Made by a program: the position numbers and the translations under genes | In this document: positions 51,638-63,974 of the stretch, in pieces | Position numbering within the stretch: the stretch's first letter is position 1 | How the letters are laid out: each line of letters starts with the position of its first letter | The notes under the pieces: generated by a model | Database searches by the model: none | Told to the model about the DNA's origin: nothing | What the model saw: the letters and a program-made list of their open reading frames with translations, nothing else | Source: Streptomyces sp. DI166 | GTDB taxonomy: Bacteria > Actinomycetota > Actinomycetes > Streptomycetales > Streptomycetaceae | Direction: 5' to 3' | Assembly: GCF_900091315.1 (NCBI RefSeq) | Contig: NZ_FLSP01000007.1 | Coordinates: 1 to 64,000 of the forward strand | Length of the DNA stretch: 64,000 bases

Positions 51638-53143
51638 TCACTTCACTTCTGGTGTTGCGGGAGCTTCGGGCGCTGCGAGCGCTTCCCCCGTCGCGAGACG
51701 GGAACGGCGGTGGCCGTACAGGAAGTAGAACACGAGACCCGCCGCCATCCAGAACCCGAAGACGACCCAGGTCACGGTGTCGAGGCTGAACATGTTGTAC
51801 GCGCAGAAGAGGAAGCCGATGACCGGCAGCACCGGGCCGAACGGCACCTTGAAGGTCCGCTCCAGCTCGGGGCGCTTGTAGCGCAGCACGATCACCGCGA
51901 TGTTGACCAGGGCGAAGGCGAACAGCGTGCCGATGCTGGTGGCGTCGACGAGCTTGCCGAGCGGGATGAGCGCGGCGAGGACACCGCAGAAGGCGGACAC
52001 CAGGACGGTGTTGAGGCGCGGGGTGCCGGTCCGGCGGTCGACCTTGCCGAGCGCCTTGGGCACCAGGCCGTCGCGGGACATGGCGAAGAGGATGCGGGTC
52101 TGGCCGTAGAGGACGGTCAGGACCACGGAGGCGATGGAGATGACCGCGCCGAGGGCGAGCAGGGTGCCCCAGAAGGTCTGGCCGCTGACGTCGTTCATGA
52201 TCGCCGCGAGGGAGGCCTCGGAGCCCTCGAACTTGGTCCAGTTCCAGGCGCCGACGGCGACACCGGCGACCAGCACGTACAGCGCGGTGACGATGATCAG
52301 CGAGAGCATGATCGCGCGCGGCAGGTCCTTCTTGGGGTTCTTGGCCTCCTCACCGGCGGTGGAGGCGGCGTCGAAACCGATGTACGAGAAGAACAGGGTG
52401 GCTCCGGCGGCGCTGACGCCCGCCATGCCGAGCGGCATGAAGTCCTCGTAGTTGCCGGACTTGAAGCCCATGAAGCCGACCGCGCAGAACAGCACCAGCG
52501 CGGCGATCTTCACGGCGACCATGATCGTGTTGGCGCGGGCGGACTCCCGGACGCCGCCGAGCAGGAAGATCATCGCCAGGACCACGACGAGCAGCGCGGG
52601 CAGGTTGACGATGCCGCCCTCGCCGGGCGCCGAGGACAGCGCGTCGGGGATGGTGACGCCGATGGTGCCGTCGAGGAGTTCGTTGAGGTACTCGCCCCAG
52701 CCGACCGCGACCGCGGCCACCGAGACGCCGTACTCCAGCACCAGGCACCAGCCGCAGACCCAGGCGACGAGTTCGCCCATCGTTGCGTACGCGTACGAGT
52801 AGGAGGAGCCGGCGACCGGGATGCTGCCCGCCAGCTCGGCGTAGGACAGGGCCGAGAACAGGGCCGTGAGTCCGGCTATGACGAAGGCCAGGGTGACGGC
52901 GGGTCCGGCCTCGGGGACGGCGTCGCCGAGGACGACGAAGATGCCGGTGCCGAGGGTGGCACCGATGCTGATCATGGTGAGCTGCCACAGGCCCAGGGAG
53001 CGCTTGAGCGAGCCTCCCTCACCCTGGCCGCCCTCGGCGACCAGGAGTTCCACGGGCTTGCGTCGCATCAGACGCGCGCCGATCCCCGGGGACGGTGGGG
53101 CGGCCTGGCCTCTGTTCTGCGGGGGTGCGCCTTGGTCGAGCAC
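51638..53143 (-). CDS. APC family amino acid permease
   Basis: A 501-aa transporter with about twelve to thirteen helices. The first helix has the APC motif SIGATLGTGIFVVLGD, and helix 6 has FFSYIGFDAASTAGEEAKNP. It resembles the cationic amino acid transporter (CAT/YfnA) branch. GTG 53143 has AAGGAG upstream. It is first in an operon with the Lrp regulator and carries the TTGCG element about 170-200 bp upstream. It likely brings in the amine or amino acid oxidised by the neighbouring operon. Confidence 0.93.
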   Translation of the reverse strand: MLDQGAPPQNRGQAAPPSPGIGARLMRRKPVELLVAEGGQGEGGSLKRSLGLWQLTMISIGATLGTGIFVVLGDAVPEAGPAVTLAFVIAGLTALFSALSYAELAGSIPVAGSSYSYAYATMGELVAWVCGWCLVLEYGVSVAAVAVGWGEYLNELLDGTIGVTIPDALSSAPGEGGIVNLPALLVVVLAMIFLLGGVRESARANTIMVAVKIAALVLFCAVGFMGFKSGNYEDFMPLGMAGVSAAGATLFFSYIGFDAASTAGEEAKNPKKDLPRAIMLSLIIVTALYVLVAGVAVGAWNWTKFEGSEASLAAIMNDVSGQTFWGTLLALGAVISIASVVLTVLYGQTRILFAMSRDGLVPKALGKVDRRTGTPRLNTVLVSAFCGVLAALIPLGKLVDATSIGTLFAFALVNIAVIVLRYKRPELERTFKVPFGPVLPVIGFLFCAYNMFSLDTVTWVVFGFWMAAGLVFYFLYGHRRSRLATGEALAAPEAPATPEVK

Positions 53144-53291
53144 GCGCTGGCTCCTTCATCGCTGCCGGTCAGGGGGACGGGGACCGGCGGCACCCCCACG
53201 GACAGGGGGGACCCACCGAGCGGGGTCCCCGCCACGCCACGTACGAGGCGACAGCCTATGAGCGGGGCGTTGCCGTTGTAATGCAGCAACC

Positions 53292-53349
53292 TTGCGCACA
53301 CCCGCAAGATCATTGCGTTCCTGCGGACTGCGCGGATGTTCGTTGCACG
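53292..53349. promoter_or_regulatory. Composite TTGCG element upstream of the APC-Lrp operon
   Basis: TTGCGC (53292), ATCATTGCGT (53309-53318) and TTCGTTGCACG (53339-53349); a further TTGCGC lies at about 53364. It matches the element at 49738-49797. Confidence 0.72.
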
Positions 53350-53380
53350 GCGGCTTTCGAGCGTTGCGCGGAGCCCCGTT

Positions 53381-53875
53381 TCAGCCGAGTTCACGGACGA
53401 GGAAGGTACAGGGGTCGGCACACTCCCGCGGCACCCCTGCACGGTCCTCGTAGGAGTAGCGGTCGAGGTAGTCGATCAGGGGCCGGTAGCCGAGCCGCCG
53501 GTACAGCGCGGCGGCGCGCGGGTTGTCCTTGCCGACGCCGATCCCCGCGACCGTCAGGCGCCGCTCGCGGACCAGTTGTTCGGCGGCCCGCACCAGGGCC
53601 GTACCGATGCCGCGGGAGCGCAGGTCCTCGGCCACGGCGAGGCCGCCGATCTCCGGGCAGCCCGGTCGAGCCGCCCGCACCGAGGCGTCCGCGCAGCCCG
53701 TCCAGCGCAGTTCGGTGTGCCCGACGGGCCGGCCGTCCAGCCGGGCCACGAGGTACGCGCACTCCCCGGCCTCCTGGCGGGCGAACCGCCGGGCATGGAA
53801 GGACGTGCGGCCGGGCGAGGGCAGGCAGCGGTCGAGGAGCGCCACGTCCGGGGCTGTGCAGAGGGTGATCTCCAT
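53381..53875 (-). CDS. GNAT family N-acetyltransferase
   Basis: A 164-aa protein with the GNAT fold: GGLAVAEDLRSRGIGTALVR (acetyl-CoA loop, Q/RxxGxG/A) and NPRAAALYRRLGYRPLIDY at the end. I chose ATG 53875 (MEITLCTAPD); the longer frame to 54091 overlaps a terminator and is not supported. The substrate is unknown. It is separated from guaB1 by a terminator. Confidence 0.88.
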   Translation of the reverse strand: MEITLCTAPDVALLDRCLPSPGRTSFHARRFARQEAGECAYLVARLDGRPVGHTELRWTGCADASVRAARPGCPEIGGLAVAEDLRSRGIGTALVRAAEQLVRERRLTVAGIGVGKDNPRAAALYRRLGYRPLIDYLDRYSYEDRAGVPRECADPCTFLVRELG

Positions 53876-53903
53876 GCCGCGACGGTAGTGCGGAAGCATG
53901 CGA

Positions 53904-53948
53904 AACGGCCCCCGAATTGTCCCGGCGGGCGGGACAACGGGGGCCGTT
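53904..53948. terminator. Terminator after guaB1
   Basis: AACGGCCCCCG pairs with CGGGGGCCGTT, and inside it TTGTCCC pairs with GGGACAA; the bases between are GGCGGGC. It ends about 15 bp after the guaB1 stop. Confidence 0.88.
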
Positions 53949-53963
53949 CGGCGGTGAGTTGTG

Positions 53964-55472
<1,509 letters not shown>

Positions 55473-55512
55473 TCATTGTCCCATGTCAGGCGGATTGCCA
55501 TGCACGGTCGGT

Positions 55513-55827
55513 TCATCCAGGGTGCCCCGGAGGTGACTGGGAGGATCCTCCAAGGACCAGGGCCACGGTGACGGCGGAGGCGGTCGCGAAGACCTCGGCG
55601 GCGGTCCCCCACTCCTCCGGGCGCGCCTCGGCGTACGGCCGCCAGTTGTGCACGAGGACCACGACCGGGTCGCCGGGCCACCGGTCCGGGTCGGACAGGA
55701 CGTCGGCGAGGGCGTCCCAGTTGTTGCCGAACCAGTCGGGCAGGTCGAGGGCGCGGGCGCAGCGGTCCATCAGCGCGGCCTTGTCCAGCACCCCGTCCAG
55801 GTCCACCGTGACCACCCGCTCGGTCAT
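55513..55827 (-). CDS. Barstar family RNase inhibitor
   Basis: A 104-aa cytosolic protein with the barstar core LDLPDWFGNNWDALADVLSD. Its ATG overlaps the stop of the upstream ribonuclease gene by ATGA. The arrangement is that of a secreted RNase with its cytosolic inhibitor, which protects the producing cell. The barstar fold part ends near residue 95, and the tail GSSQSPPGHPG is extra. Confidence 0.93.
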   Translation of the reverse strand: MTERVVTVDLDGVLDKAALMDRCARALDLPDWFGNNWDALADVLSDPDRWPGDPVVVLVHNWRPYAEARPEEWGTAAEVFATASAVTVALVLGGSSQSPPGHPG

Positions 55828-56210
55828 CTCAGCACCGCCTTGAACGATCCGTAGTGATCATCGGTGTAGTAGACCTCCCCGTTCTGCCCGGTGACGATGC
55901 GGCGGGCGCCGCGGTCACTGGAGCCGGGGGTGGGAACGGTGTACTCGCGGTAGTAGCCGCGCGACTGCTCGGGCAGCTGCCGTTCGAAGTTGTTGAAGAC
56001 GGAGCCGTCCTTGGCGTACGGGAAGGGCCCGCCCTGATCGATGAGGTCCAGCGTCTCGCGCGCCTCCTCGGGCAGGTCGGAGACGGGGACGGTGACCATG
56101 TCCGCGGCCCAGGAGGGCGCGGCGGGACCGGAGTCGGCACCGCCGGCGCCGCACCCTGTCAGCAGCAGGAGGACGCCGAGCAGCACCCGGAGAACGAACC
56201 GCGGCAGCAT
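55824..56210 (-). CDS. RNase Sa/T1-family guanyl ribonuclease, predicted lipoprotein
   Basis: A 128-aa protein. Signal peptide with lipobox LLTGC (Cys20), then a small guanyl-specific RNase domain very like RNase Sa: ETLDLIDQGGPFPYAKDGSV, YYREYTVPTPGSS, GARRIVTG, YYTDDHYGSF. Catalytic residues by comparison with RNase Sa are Glu89, Arg100, Arg104 and His119, all present. The lipobox suggests anchoring on the outer face of the membrane rather than free secretion. Barstar follows immediately. Confidence 0.93.
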   Translation of the reverse strand: MLPRFVLRVLLGVLLLLTGCGAGGADSGPAAPSWAADMVTVPVSDLPEEARETLDLIDQGGPFPYAKDGSVFNNFERQLPEQSRGYYREYTVPTPGSSDRGARRIVTGQNGEVYYTDDHYGSFKAVLR

Positions 56211-56250
56211 GCTCGTGATGCTGCCACGGTCCGCCCGTGACGACCTTCTG

Positions 56251-57270
56251 TCAGGGTCCGTCCGGGTCAGCCCGGTTGAGCGCGGGCTTCGGCGTCGGCC
56301 CCGCTGTCATCAGCACGTCCGCCGCCGAGGTGTCCGTCACCAGGCTGGTGACCAGGCCCGAGCGCAGCACCGCGTCGATCGCGGACGCCTTGCGCGCCCC
56401 GCCCGCGATGGCGACCACCTCGGGGATGCGGCGCAGCTGGTCGGCCTTGACGGTGATGCAGCGCTCCCCCAGGTCGCGCCCGACCCGGCGGCCCTCGGCG
56501 TCGAAGAGGTGGGCCGACATCTCGGCGGCGACGCCGAGCGAGGCGTAGTGCGCCCGCTCCTGGTCGCTGAGCATGTCGTGCACCGTCGAGATGCCGGGCT
56601 CCCAGGAGCCGATGGAGACACAGGCGACGGTGACCTTGTCGAAGTACTCGAAGGCCCGCGCGATACCGGTCTGGCTGCGCAGCGCCGCCGCGGTGGCCGC
56701 GTCCGGCAGCAGCATCGGCGCGTAGATGGGGTGGGCGTCGCCGCCGGAGACCTGGGCGGCCCGGCGCACCGCCTCCACCGAGCCGCGCTCGGCGGTGCCG
56801 GCGTCGTACACCCCCGTCAGCTGGACCACCGTGCAGGGCGGCAGCCGGTCGAGGGCGGCCGCCATGTGGATGGTGGAGCGGCCCCAGGCGAGCCCGAGCA
56901 CATCTCCCTCGTTCACCAGTTCGCCGAGCAGATCGGCGGCGACCTCACCGAGGTTCTCCGGGTCGGGAGTGTCCTCGGCCTCGGCCGGCGACTCGACCAC
57001 GACGGCGTGCCTGAGGCCGTAGCGGGCGCGCAGCGCGTCCGAGCGCTCGGCGTCCAGCTCGGCGGGGACGCGGATCTCGATACGCACGAGATCCCGTTCG
57101 AGGGCCGTCTCCAGGACTCGGGCCACCTTGAAGCGGCTTACGCCGAACTCCTCCGCGATCTGGATCTTGGACTTGCCCTCAAGGTAGAAGCGGCGGGCCA
57201 TGGCCGCCGCCTGCACCAGCTCAGCGGGTCCCATCCGCATGGCTGACCGGCCCGCCGACATACCCGACAC
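56251..57270 (-). CDS. SorC/DeoR-type sugar-binding transcriptional regulator
   Basis: A 339-aa regulator. N-terminal helix-turn-helix: SKIQIAEEFGVSRFKVARVL (about residues 33-52), followed by a sugar-phosphate-binding SorC domain (about 80-325) with GLAWGRSTIHMAAAL and VAIAGGARKASAIDAVLRSG. I chose GTG 57270 because GAGGAG lies six bases before it; GTG 57294 lacks a ribosome site. It is next to rpe on the same strand, so control of pentose phosphate or ribose-related genes is possible. Confidence 0.9.
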   Translation of the reverse strand: MSGMSAGRSAMRMGPAELVQAAAMARRFYLEGKSKIQIAEEFGVSRFKVARVLETALERDLVRIEIRVPAELDAERSDALRARYGLRHAVVVESPAEAEDTPDPENLGEVAADLLGELVNEGDVLGLAWGRSTIHMAAALDRLPPCTVVQLTGVYDAGTAERGSVEAVRRAAQVSGGDAHPIYAPMLLPDAATAAALRSQTGIARAFEYFDKVTVACVSIGSWEPGISTVHDMLSDQERAHYASLGVAAEMSAHLFDAEGRRVGRDLGERCITVKADQLRRIPEVVAIAGGARKASAIDAVLRSGLVTSLVTDTSAADVLMTAGPTPKPALNRADPDGP

Positions 57271-57372
57271 GGCGATCTCCTCACTACTGTTCACATTCTG
57301 GATTCGCCGTTCATCCTTGCAGATCCGGCGCGATCGATCCGCCCTGATGGACGGCGTTCACGTTCCCTTGGC

Positions 57373-58059
57373 TCAGTGTCCGCACGCCCAGGCAGCGGAC
57401 TTCATCGCCCCCTCGGCCTGTGCGCGCAGCCCGCGGACCGCCTCGGCGGGGTCCTCGGCCCCGTAGACCGCGGAACCGGCGACGAAGACATCGGCTCCCG
57501 CCTCCGCGCACCGCTCGATGGTGGCGGCCGAGACCCCGCCGTCCACCTGGAGCCACAGCTCAAGGCCGTGCTTGCTGATCAACTCGCGGGTCCGGCGAAT
57601 CTTGGGGAGCATGATGTCGAGGAACGCCTGCCCCCCGAATCCGGGCTCGACCGTCATGATCAGCAGCATGTCGAGCTCCGGGAGCAGGTCCTCGTACGGC
57701 TCGATCGGCGTCGCGGGCCTCAGCGCCATGGAGGCGCGGGCGCCCTTGGCCCGGATCTCGCGGGCCAGGCGCACCGGAGCGGTGGCGGCCTCGACGTGGA
57801 AGGTGACGGAACCGGCCCCCGCTTCTACGTACTGGGGCGCCCACCGATCGGGGGCCTCGATCATCAGATGGCAGTCCAGCGGGGTGTCCGTCGCACGGGC
57901 CAAGGACTCTACGACCGGCACGCCGAGCGTGAGGTTCGGGACGAAATGGTTGTCCATGACGTCGACGTGGAGCCAGTCGGCTCCCTCGACCGCCTTCGCC
58001 TCGTCCGCGAGACGGGCGAAGTCGGCGGACAGGATGCTGGGGTTGATCTGCACGGCCAT
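57373..58059 (-). CDS. rpe: Ribulose-phosphate 3-epimerase
   Basis: A 228-aa TIM-barrel enzyme converting ribulose 5-phosphate and xylulose 5-phosphate. Motifs: [34 protein letters not shown] (metal site), [19 protein letters not shown] and [19 protein letters not shown]. It is divergent from the MMPL transporter. The SorC regulator follows 102 bp downstream. Confidence 0.98.
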   Translation of the reverse strand: MAVQINPSILSADFARLADEAKAVEGADWLHVDVMDNHFVPNLTLGVPVVESLARATDTPLDCHLMIEAPDRWAPQYVEAGAGSVTFHVEAATAPVRLAREIRAKGARASMALRPATPIEPYEDLLPELDMLLIMTVEPGFGGQAFLDIMLPKIRRTRELISKHGLELWLQVDGGVSAATIERCAEAGADVFVAGSAVYGAEDPAEAVRGLRAQAEGAMKSAAWACGH

Positions 58060-58217
58060 GACCCAACTCTGCCATGTCCCGCGGGGGTCGGCCGAACGGG
58101 TCCACCCGGGAGACGCTTCTGTTATGACCGCGGACCGGGTGCGGCCGGGCGCGCGGCTGCCCGCGCCCCTTACGGGGCACGGTCGTGCGTGGCATTCTTT
58201 CGGCTTCGGGGGTGGTC

Positions 58218-60377
58218 ATGACCGAGCAGCGTGGGATTGCCCATTACGTCTGCGGGCGCCGGGCCAAGTGGGTCGTGCTGGTGTTCTGGCTCATCGTGCT
58301 GTTCATCGCGGCACCGTTCGCCCAGAAGCTCACCGACGCCCAGGACAATGACGCCGCCTCCTGGCTCCCCGGCTCCGCCGAATCCACCCAAGTACTGGAG
58401 ATCTCCGAGAACTTCCGGCCCGAGCAGATCCCCGCGATCGTCGTCTACGCGCGCGAGGGCGGCCTGACGGCCGAGGACCGCGCGGCCATCGAGGAGGACG
58501 TGCGCGAGCTGAAACAGCTCACCGCGTACGGCATCCGCGGCGACGAGACCCGCGGCCCCACCTACGACCGGGAGACCGATCCGCGCGCCGCCCAGGTGTA
58601 CGTGCCGATCACCATGGACGAGCAGGGCTGGGAGCGGATCTCGCCCGCGGTCGAGGACATCCGGGACATCGTCGGTGAGGGCGGCGGCGGGCTCGCCGTG
58701 CACATCACCGGCCCGGGCGGCACCTCGGCGGACTTCGCGGAGGCGTTCGAGGGCATCGACTCCACCCTGCTGTTCGCCGCGATGGCGGTCGTCATCGTCA
58801 TGCTGCTGATCACCTACCGCAGCCCGACCCTGCTGCTGGTTCCGCTGATCTCGGTGATCACCGCCCTGTTCACCGCGCAGGCCCTGGTCTACCTGCTGGC
58901 CGAGCATGCCGGTCTGACCGTGAACGGCCAGAGCGCGGGCATCCTCCTGGTGCTCGTCTTCGGCGCCGGGACGGACTACGCCCTCCTGCTGGTCGCCCGC
59001 TACCGGGAGGAACTGCGCGCCCACGAGGACCGGCACGAGGCGATGGCCCGCGCCCTGCACCGCGCCGGGCCCGCCGTGATCGCCTCCGGCGCGACCGTCG
59101 TCCTCAGCATGCTGGTGCTGATGGCCGCCGAGATGAACTCCACCAGCGGCCTGGGACCGGTCGCGGCGATCGGCGTCGCGATCGGCGTGGTCGCCATGAT
59201 GACGCTGTTCCCGGCCCTGCTGGTGATCTTCGGCCGGTGGATCTTCTGGCCGGTCATTCCGCACCTCGGGGCCCCGAACCCGCACGAGAGCGGAATCTGG
59301 GCCCGCATGGGCCGCCGTATCGCCGTCCGGCCCCGGATGGTCTGGGGCGTCACCGCGGTGGTCCTCGCCATCTGCTCGCTGGGCCTGATCCAGCTGCGCG
59401 CGGAGGGCATCAGCAACGCCGACGCCTTCACCGGCACCCCGGACTCGATCACCGGCCAGGAGGTCTCCGAGCGGTACTTCCCGGCGGGCAGCGGCGACCC
59501 CCTGGTCATCATCAGCAACCAGGCACAGGCCGAGGAGGTCGGCCGCGTCGTCTCGGAGACCCGGGGCGTGGTCCCGGAGTCGCTCGGACTGCCGCCGGGC
59601 ACCAAACCCGCCTTCGAGGGCAAGGTGCTGTTCGAGGCCACCATGACCGACCCGGCCGACAGCGAGGCCGCCAAGCAGACGGTGGAGCGGGTCCGGGACG
59701 CCGTGCACGCGGTGCCGGACGCCGACGCGCAGGTCGGCGGCGGTACGGCCGCCCTGCTGGACATGGACGAGGCCACCACGCACGACAACATCCTGATCAT
59801 CCCGCTGGTGCTGGTCGTCGTGCTGCTGATCCTCTGCGTCCTGCTGCGCGCCCTGATCGCCCCGCTGCTGCTGATCGGAACGGTGATCCTGTCCTTCGCG
59901 GCGGCCCTGGGCATCAGCGCGCTGGCGTTCCGGTACATCTTCGACTACGCGGGCGAGTCGACGGACTTCCCCCTGTTCGTCTTCGTGTTCCTGGTCGCCC
60001 TGGGCATCGACTACAACATCTTCCTGACCACCCGCATCCGCGAGGAGGCCGCCCACCAGGGCACCCGGCCCGGCGTGGTGACCGGGCTCGCGGCGACCGG
60101 TGCCGTGATCACCTCGGCCGGCCTGGTCCTGGCCGGTACGTTCGCGGCCCTGGGCACGCTCCCGATGGTCGCCTTCGCCGAGATCGGCTTCGCGGTCGCC
60201 CTCGGTGTTCTGCTGGACACCTTCATCGTGCGGTCCGTCCTGGTCACGGCCCTGTTCCTGGACGTCGGCCCGAAGGTGTGGTGGCCGCACCGGCTGGCGC
60301 GGGAGGACGGCGGTCAGCAGACCCCGGTCAGTCCCGCTGCGGCGGATACACCGTCGGGTCGTCCAACGGGACCTTGA
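58218..60377 (+). CDS. MMPL-family RND transporter
   Basis: A 719-aa membrane protein with twelve predicted helices in two halves, each with a large outer loop (about residues 40-180 and 400-530). Typical MMPL segments: FGAGTDYALLLVARYREELR and LVALGIDYNIFLTTRIREEA, with the proton-relay Asp-Tyr pairs. It exports lipids or hydrophobic compounds; substrate unknown. I chose ATG 58218 (MTEQRGIAHYVCGRR). The last 50 bp overlap a convergent frameshifted gene. Confidence 0.93.
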   Translation: MTEQRGIAHYVCGRRAKWVVLVFWLIVLFIAAPFAQKLTDAQDNDAASWLPGSAESTQVLEISENFRPEQIPAIVVYAREGGLTAEDRAAIEEDVRELKQLTAYGIRGDETRGPTYDRETDPRAAQVYVPITMDEQGWERISPAVEDIRDIVGEGGGGLAVHITGPGGTSADFAEAFEGIDSTLLFAAMAVVIVMLLITYRSPTLLLVPLISVITALFTAQALVYLLAEHAGLTVNGQSAGILLVLVFGAGTDYALLLVARYREELRAHEDRHEAMARALHRAGPAVIASGATVVLSMLVLMAAEMNSTSGLGPVAAIGVAIGVVAMMTLFPALLVIFGRWIFWPVIPHLGAPNPHESGIWARMGRRIAVRPRMVWGVTAVVLAICSLGLIQLRAEGISNADAFTGTPDSITGQEVSERYFPAGSGDPLVIISNQAQAEEVGRVVSETRGVVPESLGLPPGTKPAFEGKVLFEATMTDPADSEAAKQTVERVRDAVHAVPDADAQVGGGTAALLDMDEATTHDNILIIPLVLVVVLLILCVLLRALIAPLLLIGTVILSFAAALGISALAFRYIFDYAGESTDFPLFVFVFLVALGIDYNIFLTTRIREEAAHQGTRPGVVTGLAATGAVITSAGLVLAGTFAALGTLPMVAFAEIGFAVALGVLLDTFIVRSVLVTALFLDVGPKVWWPHRLAREDGGQQTPVSPAAADTPSGRPTGP

Positions 60378-60755
60378 GCCAGGCGATCATCTGCCGCAGC
60401 TGGTGGTACGCCGGCAGCCGCTCCTCGTCGCTGTCGGCCTCCTCGGCTGCGGCGACGGGCTCCCACAGCCGCGGCACCATCACCGGCCCCACCTCCAGCA
60501 GCCCGCCACTGCCCCCGGACGCCCAGCGGGCCAGCACGTACCGGGCGAGCGCGCCCACCGGGACATCCAGGTTCCGGGACATCCCGCGCAGGGTCTCCAG
60601 GGGGTCCAGAAGGCCGTAACCCGCCACGTCCGACTGAAGTTGGCGTGCGGGTCGTCCTCGTCCCACTCCCCCTTCCAGCGGCGCAGCCGGACGACGTCGT
60701 GGCCGTCGGCGTCGGTCCACACGTCGGGGTCCTCGGGCGTACTCGGCACGGGCAT
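60328..60755 (-). pseudogene. Frameshifted conserved hypothetical gene
   Basis: The coding sequence starts at ATG 60755 behind AGGAGG (MPVPSTPEDPDVWTDADGHD), continues to DDPHANFSR, and then must change frame to continue as DVAGYGLLDPLETLRGMSRN and end at 60328. A single missing C in the run at about 60630-60631 (one G on the coding strand, CGGAC instead of CGGGAC) restores one frame of 142 codons. The span of 428 bp is one base short of a multiple of three. Either the gene is broken or the base call is wrong. No domain is recognised. It overlaps the end of the MMPL gene by 50 bp. Confidence 0.85.
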
Positions 60756-60811
60756 CGGCCTCCTGGGGCGGGATCGGCTCCTAAGTGTCTCGCCCCGGCC
60801 GCCCGCCGCCG

Positions 60812-62230
60812 TCAGGCGGTCCGTCGGACAAGCGCCAGATACATCGCGTCGGTTCCGTGCAGATGCGGCCACAGCTGGACGTCGGGGCCCTCGCCGAGGT
60901 CCGGTACGCCGGGCAGCAGGGGCCGGGCGTCGAGGAGTTCGGCTCCGGGATGCTGCTTGAGCACGTCGTCGACAACCGCGCGGGTCTCCGCGAGATGCGG
61001 GGAACAGGTCGCGTAGCCGACGACGCCGCCGACCCGTACGGAGTCCAGCGCGGTGCGCAGCAGGCCCCGCTGGAGCGGCGCGAAGCCGTCGAGGTCCTCG
61101 GGCCTGCGCCGCCAGCGGGCCTCCGGACGCCGCCGCAGCGCGCCGAGTCCGGTGCAGGGCACGTCCATCAGCACCCGGTCGAAGGTGCCGGGCCGCCACG
61201 GCGGGCGGGTCCCGTCGGCGGCGATGACCTGGTACGGGCCGGGGTTCCCGGCGAGCGCCTTCGCGACCAGTCCGGCCCGATGCGGCTGCTTCTCGGAGGC
61301 GAGCAGTACGGCCCCGCGCTCCGCGGCCAGCGCAGCGAGCAGCGCGGCCTTGCCGCCGGGACCGGCGCACCCGTCGAGCCACTTGCTGTCGGAACCGTCC
61401 AGTGGGGCGTTGGCCAGCGCGAGGGCGACGAGCTGGCTGCCCTCGTCCTGCACCCCGGCGCGCCCCTCGCGCACGGCCTCGATGGCGCCGGGCTCCCCGC
61501 CCTCGGCCAGCCGCACCGCGTACGGCGACCAGCGTCCCGGCACCGCCGCCTCCTCGGTGAGGAGTTCCTCGGTGGTGGCCCGGCCCGGCCGGGCGACCAG
61601 GGTGACCTCGGGCCGCGCGTTGTCGGCCGCGAGCAGCTCCTCGATCCCGGCCCGGCCGCCGCCGAGCGAGTCCCACAGCGCGGAGACGACCCAGCGCGGG
61701 TGGGAGTGCACGACGGCGAGATGGTCCTCGGGGTCCTCGTCGTAGGGCGGCGCGACCCGCTCGATCCACTCGTCGAGGTCGTACTGGGAGACCTTGCGCA
61801 GCACGGCGTTCACGAACTTGGCCCGCCCGTCGCCGAGCACCACCCGGGCCAGCTCGACGGTGGCGGACACCGCGGCGTGCGTCGGGATCCGGGTGCCGAG
61901 CAGCTGATGCACACCCAGGCTCAGCACGTCGAGCACCGGCGGGTCGACCTCGCGCAGCGGCCGGTCCACACAGGCGGCGATGACCGCGTCGTACGTGCCC
62001 TGGCGGCGCAGCGTGCCGTACACCAGCTCGGTCGCCAGGGCCGCGTCCCGCCCGTCGAAGTCGCCCTTCTCCCGTGCCTTGCGCAGCAGCGGCGGCAGGA
62101 CGAGGTTGGCGTAGGCGTCCCGCTCGTCCACGGCCCGCAGGGCCTCGAAGGCGAGCATGCGGACAGGGTCCTTCTTAGGCCGCCGGTAGGGCTTGGCGGG
62201 CCTGCGGGGCCGACGGGAGGTGTCGCTCAC
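60812..62230 (-). CDS. rsmB: 16S rRNA (cytosine-967-C5)-methyltransferase
   Basis: A 472-aa enzyme with an N-terminal NusB-like RNA-binding domain (about residues 20-160, FEALRAVDERDAYANLVLPP) and a C-terminal SAM methyltransferase. The SAM loop is WLDGCAGPGGKAALLAALA; the two catalytic cysteines are in MDVPCTGLG and YATCSPHLAE. GTG 62230 starts it, behind fmt with a gap of 84 bp. Confidence 0.96.
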   Translation of the reverse strand: MSDTSRRPRRPAKPYRRPKKDPVRMLAFEALRAVDERDAYANLVLPPLLRKAREKGDFDGRDAALATELVYGTLRRQGTYDAVIAACVDRPLREVDPPVLDVLSLGVHQLLGTRIPTHAAVSATVELARVVLGDGRAKFVNAVLRKVSQYDLDEWIERVAPPYDEDPEDHLAVVHSHPRWVVSALWDSLGGGRAGIEELLAADNARPEVTLVARPGRATTEELLTEEAAVPGRWSPYAVRLAEGGEPGAIEAVREGRAGVQDEGSQLVALALANAPLDGSDSKWLDGCAGPGGKAALLAALAAERGAVLLASEKQPHRAGLVAKALAGNPGPYQVIAADGTRPPWRPGTFDRVLMDVPCTGLGALRRRPEARWRRRPEDLDGFAPLQRGLLRTALDSVRVGGVVGYATCSPHLAETRAVVDDVLKQHPGAELLDARPLLPGVPDLGEGPDVQLWPHLHGTDAMYLALVRRTA

Positions 62231-62314
62231 GAAAAAGGTGCTCCGGATTGCTGGATGACGCTGGTCGCGTGTGCGTCCAGCCTACGTCGCACCGGGCGCC
62301 CGGTGCGCGGCCGG

Positions 62315-63974
<1,660 letters not shown>

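Noticed and set aside
58170-60290. A 706-codon frame antisense to the MMPL transporter
   Set aside because: Mirror frame of a true gene; composition dominated by Asp/Gln/Gly/Arg.
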